From Mantis religiosa (lineage: Eukaryota > Arthropoda > Insecta > Mantodea > Mantidae): a stretch of 64,000 nucleotides of DNA. The position numbers and the translations under genes are program-made. Shown here in pieces: positions 32,901 through 43,851 of the stretch (positions are counted from its first letter, which is position 1; every line of letters begins with the position of its first letter). Location of the stretch: NCBI GenBank assembly GCA_030765055.1, contig CM060953.1, positions 98,874,701 through 98,938,700 on the forward strand, read 5' to 3'. Under the pieces are notes generated by a model, which ran no database searches, was not told the origin of the DNA, and saw nothing but the letters and a program-made list of their open reading frames with translations.

Positions 32901-33410
32901 TTAACATTATGATGTGCTAATACCGTATTACGGGCTTGAAAATATGAAGCTCATGTATATGGATACGGACTCTTTCATCCATCCATCGTGTGACTTCAAG
33001 AGATATATGCCAGTATAAGCTACGTTTTCTTGAATACTGCTGATTATCCTAGCGATCACATATGCCATTCAACGAAAGCAAGAAATAGTTGGGAAAATTT
33101 AAAGATGAAGCCAATGAAAAGCGTTCATCGTTTTGTTTGACTGAGACCGAAGATGTATCCTCTCGACATCGATGGAGGTGTAATCAAAAAGATAAAAGGC
33201 ACAAAGCATAACACCATTAAACAGTACATCACCTTTGAGAGCTATGTAGACTGTCTTAAAAGCCGAGAAATTATAACAAGTCCAATGAATTTAATGGTGT
33301 CTCGTCAACATGTTACATCAGTGTAAGTGAACAAAATATCCTTATCTCCACATGATGACAAGAGTACTTGCAGATGATGGAGTAACCACATATGGGCACG
33401 CGCATTACCG
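29640..33410 (+). pseudogene. Polinton/Maverick-type DNA polymerase B remnant
   Basis: A long, heavily frameshifted remnant of the protein-primed family B DNA polymerase of Polinton/Maverick elements or related adintovirus-like insertions. In order: zinc-finger-like Cys/His pairs (about 29915-30062), a pre-exonuclease region (VETAF-like at about 30150, then 30372-30665 with NGLRGSSYIPLPPSL and DDKKCFMYAVLANF), the exonuclease Exo I block YADFES (about 31090), a DH..(T/S)G.YRG block and HNLSG (about 31450-31550), SDVLLLTDVFE and DPAHYFTSPGVTWDAML (31939-32154), YILEVDLEYP (about 32350), a DFEKD.YKL.N block (about 32630), and the polymerase motif DTDS (about 32960). Many stops and shifts separate these blocks. 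No integrase, ATPase or capsid gene was found beside it. Confidence 0.85.
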
Positions 33411-33499
33411 TGTTGTTAACAGTGAATGAAATGAGGAAACCTAGAGCAGAAAAAGCCAATTTCCATACCAAGAAACAACAAACTCTGGTACGTAGCTGA

Positions 33500-35900
33500 C
33501 ATCTACTCATGAAAAACCTGAATAATAAAAGCAGAGGACGGCGTTAAGTCTACCGTTCAGAAAAGCAAATTCTGACGCTGGTCCCAAGTCCAGAGATAAG
33601 ATAAGGGACGTTTACCTCACCACATAAACTAACTGAACGCACTTTAACTAAGGTTAAAATAGGTAAACTGATCAGGTAACTACTACCTCATGATCTGAAA
33701 TATCCTTGAAACCTTTGAATTAGTACAAAACGATTTAAGTAGCTGACATTATCCTCAAAATACATGAAACAGACATAAAACTTCAAAACACTTGAAAAGC
33801 ATCATTAGAACATTGGTTTACCATTACGAAATACTACAAGCCATGCAGAATGGTTAAAATCTTGAAAAAAACACAACGGTATCGCATCAATCAGCATTAA
33901 AAAACGTGAAAACTGAATAACTAGATCATTTGTTGCTAACAATCTCCAATTAGCATATATATAATTAACAGTATGGAAGATAGCCGTCATCCCTTTAGCC
34001 AAAGACATAACCCCAAGACTAAGAAGACTTGTAGTTCACAAAACGAGTCAGAAAAGCCTTTGGCTACAATAACGTAAGACCGCACCTCAAAACCATACAA
34101 CAGAGCCGCAAGACGATGAGACCTAGCCTAGACATCAAAAGACCTGAAAGATTTAGAATGAGGGCCTGAAGACCTATCCACAAATCTCACAGCCTTTAAC
34201 CTTAGACATCCAGATCATACCTCAAACCCATAAGACAACACCTCAGACCTGTAACCTTTAGCCTTAGACCAAGATAGCTAATCTCGAGTCCATAACACTA
34301 GAGTCAACGTCCTTCAGCCTCAGCACCATAAGACCGCAACACAAGACCGCTTAAGGTCTACACACTTTTAACCCCAGACCAAGCGACCTAGTCTCAAGTC
34401 TATAAGACCTATCCACTAGAATTAACAGCCTTTAACCTCAGCACCAGAAGACCAGAAAGATCTAGCCTCAAGGTCTGAAAACCTATCCACAAGACTAGAG
34501 ACTTGGCCTTAAGAGCCTTTAGCCCTAGACCAAGAGAACTATCAAGTGATCATAAAGACCACGTCTCAAATCCATACAGCGAAGTCACAAATCATAAGCC
34601 TCTGCCTCAATAGCATAAGACAACATCCCGATACCAACCGCCTTTTGCCCTAGAGCCAGAGAGCTAACCTCGAATCCATACGACCTATCCGCTAGACCGA
34701 ACAACCTTTAGCCTCCTTATCAATGATCTTTAGCTACGAGACCTACAGTCATTAATGCCCGCCTTGGTAGCGTGGTGGTAGCATATCTGCCTCACGTTCA
34801 ATAGGTCCCGAGTTCGAATCTCGGTCAGGGTGAGTTACCTGGATAAGGTTCTTTCCGGGGTTTTCCCTTATCCTGTAAGACGAATGTCGGGTAACTCTAA
34901 GCTCCATGAACCCCGAACTCAGCTGAGCATCATTTCATCCATTCCATTCATCGTCCGATATGACTTAACGTTGGAGGACGTAAATTACAAAAAAAAAAAA
35001 AAAAAAAAATACAGTTATTAACCTCCAGTCCATAATCCCTAACCTCAAGATCAACATCCTTCAGTCACCGGACTAGCAACCTGAACTTCAAGATCATGAG
35101 ACTACATCTCAAACTTATACAATATAGCCACAAGAACATGAGACCTAACCATGCCTTCAGCATCAGGACCTACAGTCTCCAACCCCCCAGAACAACAGAC
35201 CTACCCTCAAGTCTATAAGATCTAGCAACAAGACCCTCTAGCCTTTAGCATCCTGACCAGCTGCCTTGAGCGAAGAGAGCTACAACCTTTAACCTCTCTG
35301 ACCAAGATACCTAACCTCGAGTCCATAAAATCTAACCACAAGATCCTGCAGCCTTTATCACTCTGACCAACTGCTTTTAGCCAGCAGACCAAGAGACCTA
35401 ATCATGAGTTCATAAGACCACACCTCAGGCCCATACAACAGAGCTACAAGACCACGAAACCTAAGCACAATACAGCCTTCAACCTCAGCACCTACAATTC
35501 TTAATCCCAGACCCAGAGACCTACCCTCAAGTGCCTAAAATCTAACCATAAGACAGACCCTGTAACCTCTAGCAGCCTGACCAACTACCTTGTGCTATGA
35601 GACCAACAGCCTTTAACCCCAGACCCTAAGATCATAAGATCATCCTCTAGACCTAGACCAAGACACCTGCCCTGAAGTACACAAGATCTAACCTCTGGAT
35701 CCCACGGCCTTTAACCTCAGCACCATGAGGTGATACATCAAGATTTAACCACATGACTAAAAGAAATAAGCACCTTTACCAATATACATAGCCTTTCAGA
35801 CCAAAGGACTTAATCACGAAGACTAAAGATATAAGCATAAGACCCCAAAACATAACAAGGTGAAGTAGAGGTCCTGAAAGCATAGAGAATGCACGAAAAA
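33500..35900 (+). repeat. Degenerate AGACC-rich low-complexity array
   Basis: From about 33600 to 35880 the plus strand is an irregular succession of words such as AGACC, CCTAGCCT, CCATAAGACC, CCTTTAGCCT and CTCAAG, with marked strand asymmetry (A and C exceed T and G). The period is not fixed; units of roughly 12-40 bp recombine. No coding. A complete SINE 1 copy interrupts it at 34756-35009. Confidence 0.7.
34756..35009 (+). mobile_element. SINE family 1, full-length copy
   Basis: 254 bp. tRNA-derived head with an A-box-like GTAGCGTGGTGGTAGCA and B box GAGTTCGAATCTCGG, a body (GGGGTTTTCCCTTATCC, GACGAATGTCGGGTAACTC, TCGTCCGATATGACTTAACG), and a tail GGACGTAAATTAC plus A(22). Target duplication TACAGT[C/T]ATTAA at 34744-34755 and 35010-35021 (11 of 12). 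This is the reference copy for the family in this window. Confidence 0.92.
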
Positions 35901-36210
35901 AGACCCTAGTCTATAGGAAAACAGAAGCGGATACTTACGATCTCTAATCACCACCTATACCTCCAGCAGTAATGAAGCTAGTCCTAGCAGCTCCAGCATC
36001 TGCATGCTCCAAGAACGTTTACACCCATACATACAGGTAGTTAGCATTATACAAAATAGTTGAGCCTAAAAGATATGGGTTAGATAAGGGAGAAAATAAA
36101 GATGCTTAGGATAGGTTGAGCAGGTAAGAATAGCATACCTTAAGAAAGAGAACGGATGCCGATAGCAAGCACAGAACAAGGTTAAATAATGATGAAAGCA
36201 AGCAAGCTAT

Positions 36211-36212
<2 letters not shown>
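35901..36212. other. No recognisable gene
   Basis: Continuation of the low-complexity region fading into AT-rich DNA. Nothing coding. Confidence 0.5.
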
Positions 36213-36259
<47 letters not shown>

Positions 36260-36422
36260 TAATTTACGTCCTCCAACGTTAAGCCATATCGGACGATAAA
36301 TGAAATTGGTGAAATTATGCTCAAATACGTCCGGGGTCAATGGAGCTTACAGTTCCCCGACATTCGTCTTTCAGGATAAGGGAAAACCCCGGGAAAATGC
36401 TTATCCAGGTAACTCACCCTGA
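36213..36422 (-). mobile_element. SINE family 1, 5'-truncated copy
   Basis: Minus-strand copy with a 46-bp T run (the poly(A) tail, 36213-36258), then TTTACGTCCTCCAACGTTAA, GACATTCGTCTTTCAGGATA and CCAGGTAACTCACCCTGACC. It stops at the end of the B-box region, so the tRNA head is missing. Confidence 0.88.
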
Positions 36423-36541
36423 CCGAAGAGGAATTTAAGAAAAGAGAACTGTTAGATTAAAAGATGGAGCATAGGACTCCAGGAGCAAGAAACACGAGGT
36501 TAAGGATGAAGTAAAGCAACCTAAGGACAGCAGTAGCATAT

Positions 36542-36555
36542 GTTAGGTTAGGTTA
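36542..36555 (+). repeat. Short interstitial TTAGG run
   Basis: TTAGGTTAGGTTAG, under three units of the arthropod telomeric repeat. Too short to claim telomeric origin. Confidence 0.4.
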
Positions 36556-36574
36556 GACTGGAGGCGTAGTAGAA

Positions 36575-37706
36575 ATGGTTACAAATGAGGGGAAACGTAT
36601 TGAACTGCTTGTAAAAAAAACACCATTATCTAAGCAAATAAAAGGACTGACTAAAACTTCTAAAGACTTTCAAAATCTCCTAAATACATGGATTGCGCAT
36701 GGCTGCCATCTTGCCCATAAACTGAAGGCCAAGAGGCCCCTTATCTTATCTACTCTTATTGATTTACAGGATATTGTTCAGCTAAACACGGGGCACCCAA
36801 CTCATCTTAATAATACCTCTAACACAACAAGCGCAATCGATTTATCTTTTTGTAATTCAGCTACAGTACATAAATGAGAATGTTTTGTAGCAGAGAAAGC
36901 TTTTAGAAGTGATCATTTCCCAATAATCATTCAACATCAGTATAATCATGTCAATACACCTGAGATATCAAGCACACCAACATGGAAATTTCATCTCGCC
37001 AACACTGAACGTTATCAAACCGTCATATCAGCAAAATTAAATGATTTGAATTTAGTTGATTGCACCCAGAAATCTATTAATGAGAAAATCTCTAATATTA
37101 CTACACTCATACTTGATGCAAACCTACAATCTATTCCTAAAATTACAGGCAAACAAGAAAAAACAAAGTTCCTTGGTGGAATAAAGAATGTCGTTTAGCA
37201 CACAAGGCTTATAAATACTTTTTTTTATATTGGAAACGACACCGTACTGATAGAAATAAGCAAGAATATAAGAAATGTAGAGAAAAACTAAGCATAACGT
37301 TTAATGACAGTCGAACTACGTCGTGGATGAAATTCATTTCAACGCTGTCGCCCGGAACACAAAAATACTACAAATACTACACTGAACACATCTTAAACAC
37401 CAATGTAGAATTTACTTCATCATTAAACTGTCTAATAGAAACTTCAGAAGTTCTCGTGGCTCTTCCAAATACCAAGCACTCTAACCCTGGTCCTGTGTGT
37501 ATACATATAAGAAACTCCCAACCATTATCATTACGTATATTACAAAGCCGTTTAACGAACTTCCTTATCTGAATAAATTTCCAAAAATACGGAACCTTGC
37601 CATTGTAATCCCGATTTCCAAGCCAAACAAATACCGTAGTGTGTGTCAATTAACTGCAATGTTGTATCACAGTTTTAGGACTCTCTCCTTCCATACCATA
37701 TCATAA
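36575..37706 (+). pseudogene. LINE endonuclease/early RT remnant
   Basis: The first piece (36575-36877) carries the AP-endonuclease-like LNTGHPTHLNNTSNTTSAIDL, where NTTSAIDLSFC matches the TSAIDLTLCS block of non-LTR endonucleases. It stops, then SDHFPIII (about 36912) gives the catalytic DH pair. Next comes a WWN.ECR.AHKAYK-like linker (about 37170-37240) and SWMKFISTLSP (37327 on). A reverse transcriptase start, LAIVIPISKPNKYRSV (about 37590-37650), is in another frame. The endonuclease would nick the target. Frameshifts and stops prevent expression. Confidence 0.75.
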
Positions 37707-38407
37707 ATCAAGGCTTATTGTGGCCAAGCGTTCGTCATTTATAAAGGCATCACAAACTTCACTATGTTGATTAGGTGATCAGTTGTTGATCTCAGCCGGC
37801 GAAATCCACTTTGATACCTGTCCATAAGATCCGAACAGATAGAAAAATTCTTTACCATGAAAATATTGTGAATGGCATTTGAAGATCGACTGACTTAGAA
37901 ACCACATATCAATGAATTAAGAGCAGCATGCATGCTGAAAATCAATATAATAAAGGCTCTGTCCAGTAATAACTGGGGGACTGATAAATCTGTTATTATA
38001 GCCAATCAAAATTTTTTAATTCGATCAAAGTTAGATTACAGAGCCAAAGTTTACGATTCAGGTAAAACCATCATCTTGACTCCTTAAATCCTGTTTTCAC
38101 AGCAGGCTTACGGATTGCCCTTGGCGCTTAAAGAAACAGTCCAGTTTTTAGTATTTTTCGGCAAAGCAACCAAAAGCCATTTACATGCTAGAAGACGAAA
38201 GCTTACATATAGTTATGCACCAAAAATATCACACACCCCAGAAAATCCTGTGCATAAAAATGTCTTCTTAAATTTCCTAATGCTTTCTATCATTGTTTAA
38301 ATACTTATTTGAAAGAAATCAATGTATGTCTCCCAAAAACAATTCCATATAAAACTCCAAACGAAGCACCATGACAAATAGCTCGTCCAAAAATCGATAC
38401 AACTTTA

Positions 38408-38921
38408 ATGGAAAATCAACCAATTTGTGCTCTCTTCGATGAAACAGTAGATACATTTAAAGACTTCAGCAAACTTTACACTGAAGGGCCTTGTTCGTCA
38501 AGAGGTACCGTTTGTGTAGTTGTATACAAGGACAATGTAATCAAATATAAACTAAATGATATTAGCTCGGCCTTCTTTTGTGAAGCTTTTGCAATTAGGA
38601 AGGCCTTAGAAATAATTAAAAATTCCGATGAATTAAAATATCTAATTTGTACAGATTAATGAAATGTAATTGAAAGTATACTAAGCCATGCAAACAAAGA
38701 ACCAATAATTGAAGATATCAAGGAGTTTTGTAATGTATCGTGTCTACAAACAAGCTATATTTTTGTGGATACCATCCCTTTCTGGCATTATTGGCAAGGA
38801 ACAAGCCAACAAAGTAGTCAAGGAAGCTACAACACTCACCAGCCAGACGAAAAATCAGTCTCACGCCGATATTAAAACATATCTCAGCAGCTTAAACAAA
38901 AAATTGTGGAATACTGAATGA
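38408..38921 (+). pseudogene. LINE RNase H domain remnant
   Basis: Reads FSKLYTEGPCSSRGTVCVVVYKD (active relatives have YTDGS, so the first Asp is Glu here), then FFCEAFAIRKALEII with the catalytic Glu (about 38583), then YLICTD with the next Asp (about 38645) followed at once by a stop. After a frame change, FVDTIPFWHYW and the HVGI-like GIIGKEQANKVVKEA segment mark the end of the domain. The domain degrades RNA in RNA-DNA hybrids during replication of I-type LINEs. Confidence 0.75.
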
Positions 38922-39505
38922 TTAAGAAACTGCCCCAATAAGCTTTCGGAAATCAGAAACTCAGTTTTCAATGAAAATCATATCTACCTAAAGAACAGAA
39001 GGGACAAGATAATCTATATCCGGTTACGAATTGGTCATTCGAAATTGTCACATGAGCACCTCCTAAATTAAAGTCAAGCCACTTTGTGTAACTATTGTAA
39101 TGTAATATTTGCAACAGAACATATTTGAATGCAAACATTTAGAACCTTACAAACTAAAATGGAAAGTTCCTTCACAACAAAAGCAAGCTCTGAACAATTC
39201 CACATCTGTTTTCAACACTATTCAATTTATACATGCCATTAAACTATTATTAATGTCACTATGAGTTTCACAGTGTATATACACACCGTAAAACTCATAT
39301 ACAGTTTTCCAATGGTAGGATAACCTACTACTACCATTGACTTATAAATTGTTTACCATACTGTATTGTAATTATTATATTACTCTTTATTGTTCGCATG
39401 CTGAAACACAATGTAAATGTTGTTTTGTTTTTTTTATCTACATGGTCGCTCATGACCTTGTTTTTAATGCGATCTAAAATAAATAAAAACAATAATAAAT
39501 AATGC

Positions 39506-39925
39506 ACGGCGTAACAGCCGGTAGGCGTGCCAGTCTCAAAGAGAGATTAAAAGGTAAATTGGGTTAAAAAATGACATTTTCTGTTTTTAGTGCTATATTA
39601 TCATTTGACAGTTTCTGAATATTTTAATATGTGGGTTAGTGTTAGGAACTCGTTACAAATATATTTAACGTGTTTTTGAAAAGTCTGCTGCATTGGACCA
39701 TAATTTTTTTATAAAAAAATCATAACATCTGAACAAATTGGGCTAAAAATATGAAATTTAGCTCATTTTATAGTGGAATTTACGCTGCAGTGATTGGTAC
39801 AGTGATTGCAGTTTATCCTTCTATCCACTTTACGTTCACAAAGATAAGCATCTGCAGAAATGATGTTACTGAATTCTCTTGTAGGTGCAAGGGAAATAGG
39901 AAATACAGAAGGCTTTAAGCGGCAA
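39506..39925. other. No recognisable gene
   Basis: AT-rich spacer between the LINE and the Gypsy element. Confidence 0.5.
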
Positions 39926-40288
39926 AAGTTCAGGTTACAAACACTAAAAATTGCACTTTTTCCGTAGAAACTTTTACAGTCACAGCATTACGTCACATAC
40001 ACAATACAACTGACAAGGTCGATGACCAAAACACAGCTGCTCAAGCACGCGAGTGCAATTAACCGACTGACTCCTGTGGAAGCGGACTCCCCCCCCCCCC
40101 TTTTTATAGATTATTCACATTCCCGAATGTTCGCAAACAACTGAGACGCGGCTAAAACAAAGAACTAGAACTCGAAAAATCCGTCTCCTCCCCCCAAACC
40201 GTTTCGGCTAGCTTTTATCTACACATTCCACGCCTGTCTCTTTGAACTAGTCGCCCGCGCCGCCTCAATCAACAATCCGCTCGCGACA
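39926..40288 (-). repeat. Gypsy 3' LTR, 3'-truncated
   Basis: Starts TGTCGCGAGCGG right after the polypurine tract GAGGAGGGAGCAG. It matches the 5' LTR through GGCGGCGCGGGCGACTAGTT, GACGTAATGCTGTGACTG and GTGCAATTTTTAGTG, then diverges before the conserved AACCCACAGAGTCACA end. A run of 10 C (plus strand, 40090-40099) is an expansion relative to the 5' LTR. Confidence 0.82.
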
Positions 40289-40501
40289 CTGCTCCCTCCT
40301 CAAGGCTGGCGTCCCGAATAGCACCATCGTAGCTGGCCAGACGATCCATGTGTACCACCAACCACCAACATCTTTCCCCGGGAGCACCTTCTGGATGCGA
40401 TAGACCACGTCATTTATTCTCTTCACCACCCGGTACGGCCCTTGCCATGGCTGCTGAAGCTTCGGGCAGCGTCTCTTGATCCGGTACGGCCGTACAACCA
40501 C
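40265..40501 (-). pseudogene. Gypsy integrase C-terminus (GPY/F module)
   Basis: Continues the integrase in a different frame after a shift near 40490: PWQGPYRVVKRINDVVYRIQK, the GPY/F module. A second shift near 40375 replaces the normal MVHLDRLV... end with WWYTWIVWPATM. The end runs into the polypurine tract and LTR. Confidence 0.85.
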
Positions 40502-41361
40502 ACCAGGTCACCTTGCTGGAACCCTCGGCTGTAGGCTTGCCTGTCGTATCGGGTCTTCATGCGGTCGCTCACCTTCTGGATGTTCTGACGAGCCATCTCA
40601 TGCATGCCGTGGAGACGGTCCACCAAGTTCTCCACATATTCGGTTGCTGGCTGCTTCACCTCCGGGGGGCTCCCAAATGCCAGGTCACAAGGGAGGCGTA
40701 ACTCTCGGCAGAACATTAAGCTGGCTGGCGTCAACCCAGTGGTATCGTGTGTGGACGAGCGGTAGGCCAGCAGGAACAGCGGCACCTTGACGTCCCAGTA
40801 TCGCTGATGGCTGGCCACGACCTTCCTCAGATGTTCTTCTAGGGTCTTGGTGTACCTCTCGACCATGCCGTCCGACTGCGGGTATAGGGGTGTTGTGCGG
40901 GTGTTGTTCAACCCAAATCTATCCAGTGCCTCCTTCATCAGGTTGGACTCAAAATTGGTGCCGTGGTCACTGTGGAGCTCCAACGGCACCCCAGAACGGC
41001 AGGACAGTTGCTCCACGAAGCAGTCTGTGATTGTCTCCTGGTTCGGGATGGCATACACCTCCGGCCACTTGGTGAAGTAGTCCACGACCACCATCAGGTA
41101 CTTGTTGCCTCGGTCGGACACTGGGAATGGTCCAACTATGTCGACAGCGATCCGTTAGAATGGCGCTCCGACGTTGTATTGCTGCATGCGACCCCGGCTC
41201 CTAGTTTGGGAACCGCGACTCCCCGCACACACGTGACATTGACGGCACCATCTCTCAGCATCTGCTCGGAGCCTGGGCCAGTAGTAGCGCTGACGGAGTT
41301 TGTTGATCGGTCGATTTGCTCCCAGGTGTCCTCCTGAAGTACCGGCGTGCACTTCCTCCAA
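40423..41361 (-). pseudogene. Gypsy integrase (HHCC finger and DDE core)
   Basis: Zinc-binding domain in 41361-41155 (HAGTSGGHLGANRPI, then WCRQCHVC), then one stop just before AVDIVGPFP carrying the first catalytic Asp. The open core 41121-40423 follows: YLMVVVDYFTKWPEVYAI, the second Asp in LHSDHGTNFES, and the Glu in DGMVERYTKTLEEHL. It ends in QQGDLVWLY before a frameshift. The catalytic triad looks complete, so a single nonsense change separates the finger from the core. The enzyme would insert the element DNA, giving a short target duplication. Confidence 0.9.
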
Positions 41362-41373
41362 AACTTATGGGAC

Positions 41374-42060
41374 CTAACTCCGGGGAAGTACAAACTGCTC
41401 CCTCTGCGTCTTCCCATCGGGTGATTCCCATACCCGGAACAGTACACCATCTTTGGTCTTCAACAATTCCCATTGGGTCCAGTACGAATTGTACGCAGCG
41501 CTTCTGGGTGCGATGTCCTCCCAGATGGGTCCCGTCCCTGCCTCTACTTCCCTCAAGAGTGGCCCCAAGTCGGCGTCCGCCAGATGCTCCCTCCTCAGGT
41601 CTGGGCTATGCCAGCCGTCCGCAGGCACTGCCATGACCATTCTGACAGCTGCGGCAGACTCCTTCTCTTCCATTCTTGTGCATTGGCCGCACTCTTCCGG
41701 GCAGAGTCTTCGGGACATGGCGTCTGCGGTGCTGTGGCTCCTCCCTCTACGATGTTCAGAGGTAAAGTCGTACTCCTGCAGCCTATGGACCCAACGTGCT
41801 ATCTGGCCTTCCAGGTTCCTAAAGCTAAGTAGCCAGGTGAGGGCGGAATGGTCAGTTCTCAGGTGGAATGGCTGACCGTACAGGTACTTGTGAAAGTGTT
41901 CCAAGATCTTTACTGTCGCCAGTAGTTCTCGCCGGGTAACGCAGTAGTTCTTCTCTGCCTTGGACAGCGTCTTGCAGTAGTAGACTATCACCCACTCGTG
42001 GCCGTCCTGGACTTGGGATAAGACGCCTCCAATGCAATGGTCGCTGGCGTCGGTGTGCAC
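41374..42060 (-). pseudogene. Gypsy RNase H and connection
   Basis: Open frame of 228 codons. RNase H motifs: TDASDHCIGGVLSQ with the first Asp, TRRELLATVKILEHFHKYLYG with the Glu, and FHLRTDHSALTWLL with the next Asp, followed by GRSHSTADAMSRR. The remainder is the spacer before the integrase finger (to about 41374). A frame change near 42070 separates it from the reverse transcriptase. This is the best preserved part of the element. Confidence 0.9.
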
Positions 42061-42160
42061 AATGAAAGCGGGAATCCCAAAATTCCAAAATAGGAGCTCT
42101 GCACAATGTCTTCTTTAGCTCCTGGAAAGCGACTTCGGCGTCCTCCATCCACAGATACGG

Positions 42161-42786
42161 CTAGTGTTCTTCCGTCAAGCGGGTGAGGGGCTTGGCGATG
42201 TTGGAGAAGACCTTTATGAAACGGCTGTAATAACTGCACAGCCCCAGGAAACTGCGCAATTCTCTCTTATCCTTTGGTCGAGGCCAATCTTTCACGTCCT
42301 GTGTCTTCTCCGGGTCTGTGGCCACTCTGATTGGTGAGACTACGTGGCCCAAGTAGATGACTTCCTTGCGAAAGAGCTGGCACTTCTTTGCGTTTAGCTT
42401 CAGGTTAGTCGCCTGCAATTCTGCAACACCTTGCTCAGGTTTTGGAGATGGTCTTCGAATGTCTTACCGACGATGATGATGTCATCTAGGTATAGCAAGC
42501 AGGCGTCATTGGTCAACCCTCTCATCACTGATTCCATGAGGCGTTGGAAGGTAGCTGGTGCGCTGCAGAGGCCAAAGGGCATAAGTGTGAACTGCCAGAG
42601 CCCTTAGCCTGTCGAGAATGCGGTCTTCTCCTTGTCTCTCGGGTCTAGAGCCACCTGCCAGTAACCCGACTTCAGGTCCAGGGTCGAGAACCACTGCGCA
42701 CCAGCAAGCGTGTCCAGGGTGTCGTCAATGTGGGGCAAGGGGAAACAACCCTTCCTGGTGACCGCGTTCAACTTCCTTTAGTCCAT
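42161..42786 (-). pseudogene. Gypsy reverse transcriptase
   Basis: Minus-strand reverse transcriptase in pieces. It starts after two stops at the LRF.MD.RKLN junction (about 42785). It continues with GCFPLPHIDDTLDTL and FSTLDLKSGYWQVAL (catalytic LDL), a stop within the FSTG.GLWQF block (about 42606), then MPFGLCSAPATFQRLM and the active-site YLDD (about 42495). A frame change leads to LNAKKCQLFRKEVIYLGHVVS and FLGLCSYYSRFI (42418-42161). All palm motifs are recognisable. Confidence 0.9.
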
Positions 42787-43185
42787 TCAGAAGCGTAGCT
42801 CGCCGTTCTTCTTCGTCACCAATACTACAGGGGAACACCAAGGGCTGTCAGACTCTTCAATCACTCCCATGCATCTCATGTCCTGCAACATGTCCCGTAA
42901 CGACGATTGTTTCGCTAGCGGAACGCGTCTAGGTGGTTGTCGAATAGGCCGGGCGTCTCCGGTGTTGATGTGGTGTAGCACTTGGTTCGGGCGGCCGTAG
43001 TCACTGTCGTGCTGACTGAAGACGTGCTGGTATCGTCTCAGCGGTTGTCGAACCTTCTCGACCTTCATTGCAGTCAGATTTTGATATGTCGTCTCCAACT
43101 TTGCGGCCAGGTTGCTGTTTGCAGCTTCCGTCTTCGTTGTTAATTCGTTCATCTTCGCTAGAATCTGTGCCAATGCAGCCTCCAT
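42787..43185 (-). pseudogene. Gypsy gag start fused to pol
   Basis: 132-codon ORF starting MEAALAQILAKMNELTTKTE about 14 nt after the primer-binding site. The first ~55 residues are a coiled-coil-like gag N-terminus. Then, without any capsid, zinc knuckle or protease, it runs into the pre-RT segment RRYQHVFSQHDSDYGR, TGDARPIRQPPRRVPLAKQ and GVIEESDSPWCSPVVLVTKKNG. This in-frame internal deletion means the copy depended on proteins supplied by another element, if it moved at all after the deletion. Confidence 0.88.
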
Positions 43186-43198
43186 CTTCGAAGTGTTT

Positions 43199-43212
43199 CA
43201 CTCCTGACACCA
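43199..43212 (-). other. Gypsy primer-binding site (tRNA-Leu type)
   Basis: Reads TGGTGTCAGGAGTG on the minus strand, two bases after the LTR end, complementary to the CCA-terminated 3' end of leucine tRNAs ending CACTCCTGACACCA. Confidence 0.8.
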
Positions 43213-43214
43213 AT

Positions 43215-43590
43215 TGTGACTCTGTGGGTTCGTAAAATTAAAAGTCCAGACACCAAAAATTGCACTTTTTTCCCGTAGAAACACACTTTGTCAACTTTTA
43301 CAGTCACAGCATTACGTCACATACACAATACAACTTACAAGGTCAACGACTACAACACAGCTGCTCACGCAAGCGAGTTCAATTAACCGACTGGCTCCTG
43401 TGGCGGCGGGCTCCCTTTTTTATAGATTACTCACATTCCGGAATGTTCGCAAACAATTGAGACGCCGCTAGAACACTCGAGAAATCCGTCTCTTTCCCCC
43501 CGCCGTTTCGGCGAGCTTTTATCTACACACTGCACGCGTGTGTCTGAACTAGTCGCCCGCGCCGCCTCGTTCAACAATGGGCTCGCGACA
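43215..43590 (-). repeat. Gypsy 5' LTR (376 bp)
   Basis: TGTCGCGAGC...AACCCACAGAGTCACA. TATAAAAAA near 43422 on the minus strand is a candidate promoter element. The flanking plus-strand bases are ATGT; no matching duplication was found at the truncated 3' end. Confidence 0.88.
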
Positions 43591-43851
43591 ATGTAATCGT
43601 TAGTTTTAAGTGAAGGGATTTTGCATAAATATGAAGTGTACTATATATATAACCGAGTGTTTTTTCTCTCTGCTAGGTATAATAATCAGGGGAAGTATTA
43701 TATTCTACTAAAAATTCCATGTCCAGATTTCACAGGATATATTTTGATACTTTTCTTTTTCAACTTCTCTAGTTGTACCCAGTGTTAGGGGATTCTTGTT
43801 CCCCTCCCTCTTAAGCCCCTGGGCTTCGGGTTCACGAAGGAATCTCTGGAT

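Larger units (their letters stand above)
36570..39505 (+). mobile_element. I-type LINE with RNase H, decayed
   Basis: Extends from an endonuclease remnant through a reduced reverse transcriptase and an RNase H domain to a T-rich 3' end (CATGGTCGCTCATGACC, then AATAAATAAAAACAATAATAAATAAT). The RNase H domain downstream of the reverse transcriptase is the mark of the I group. No flanking duplication was recognised. The reverse transcriptase middle is largely deleted between about 37700 and 38100. Confidence 0.75.
39926..43590 (-). mobile_element. Ty3/Gypsy LTR retrotransposon, gag-deleted
   Basis: Minus-strand element with 5' LTR 43590-43215, primer-binding site 43212-43199, a fused gag/RT remnant, reverse transcriptase, RNase H, integrase, polypurine tract 40301-40289 and 3' LTR 40288 to about 39926. 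At 3.7 kb it is shorter than the usual 5-7 kb because gag and protease are almost entirely deleted. Several stops and frameshifts are present. The 3' LTR lacks its last 25 or so bases. Confidence 0.9.

Noticed and set aside
32581..32907. Minus-strand ORFs of about 100 codons
   Set aside because: Shadows of the plus-strand polymerase remnant.
40476..41875. Several plus-strand ORFs over the Gypsy element
   Set aside because: Antisense shadows of the minus-strand pol frames.
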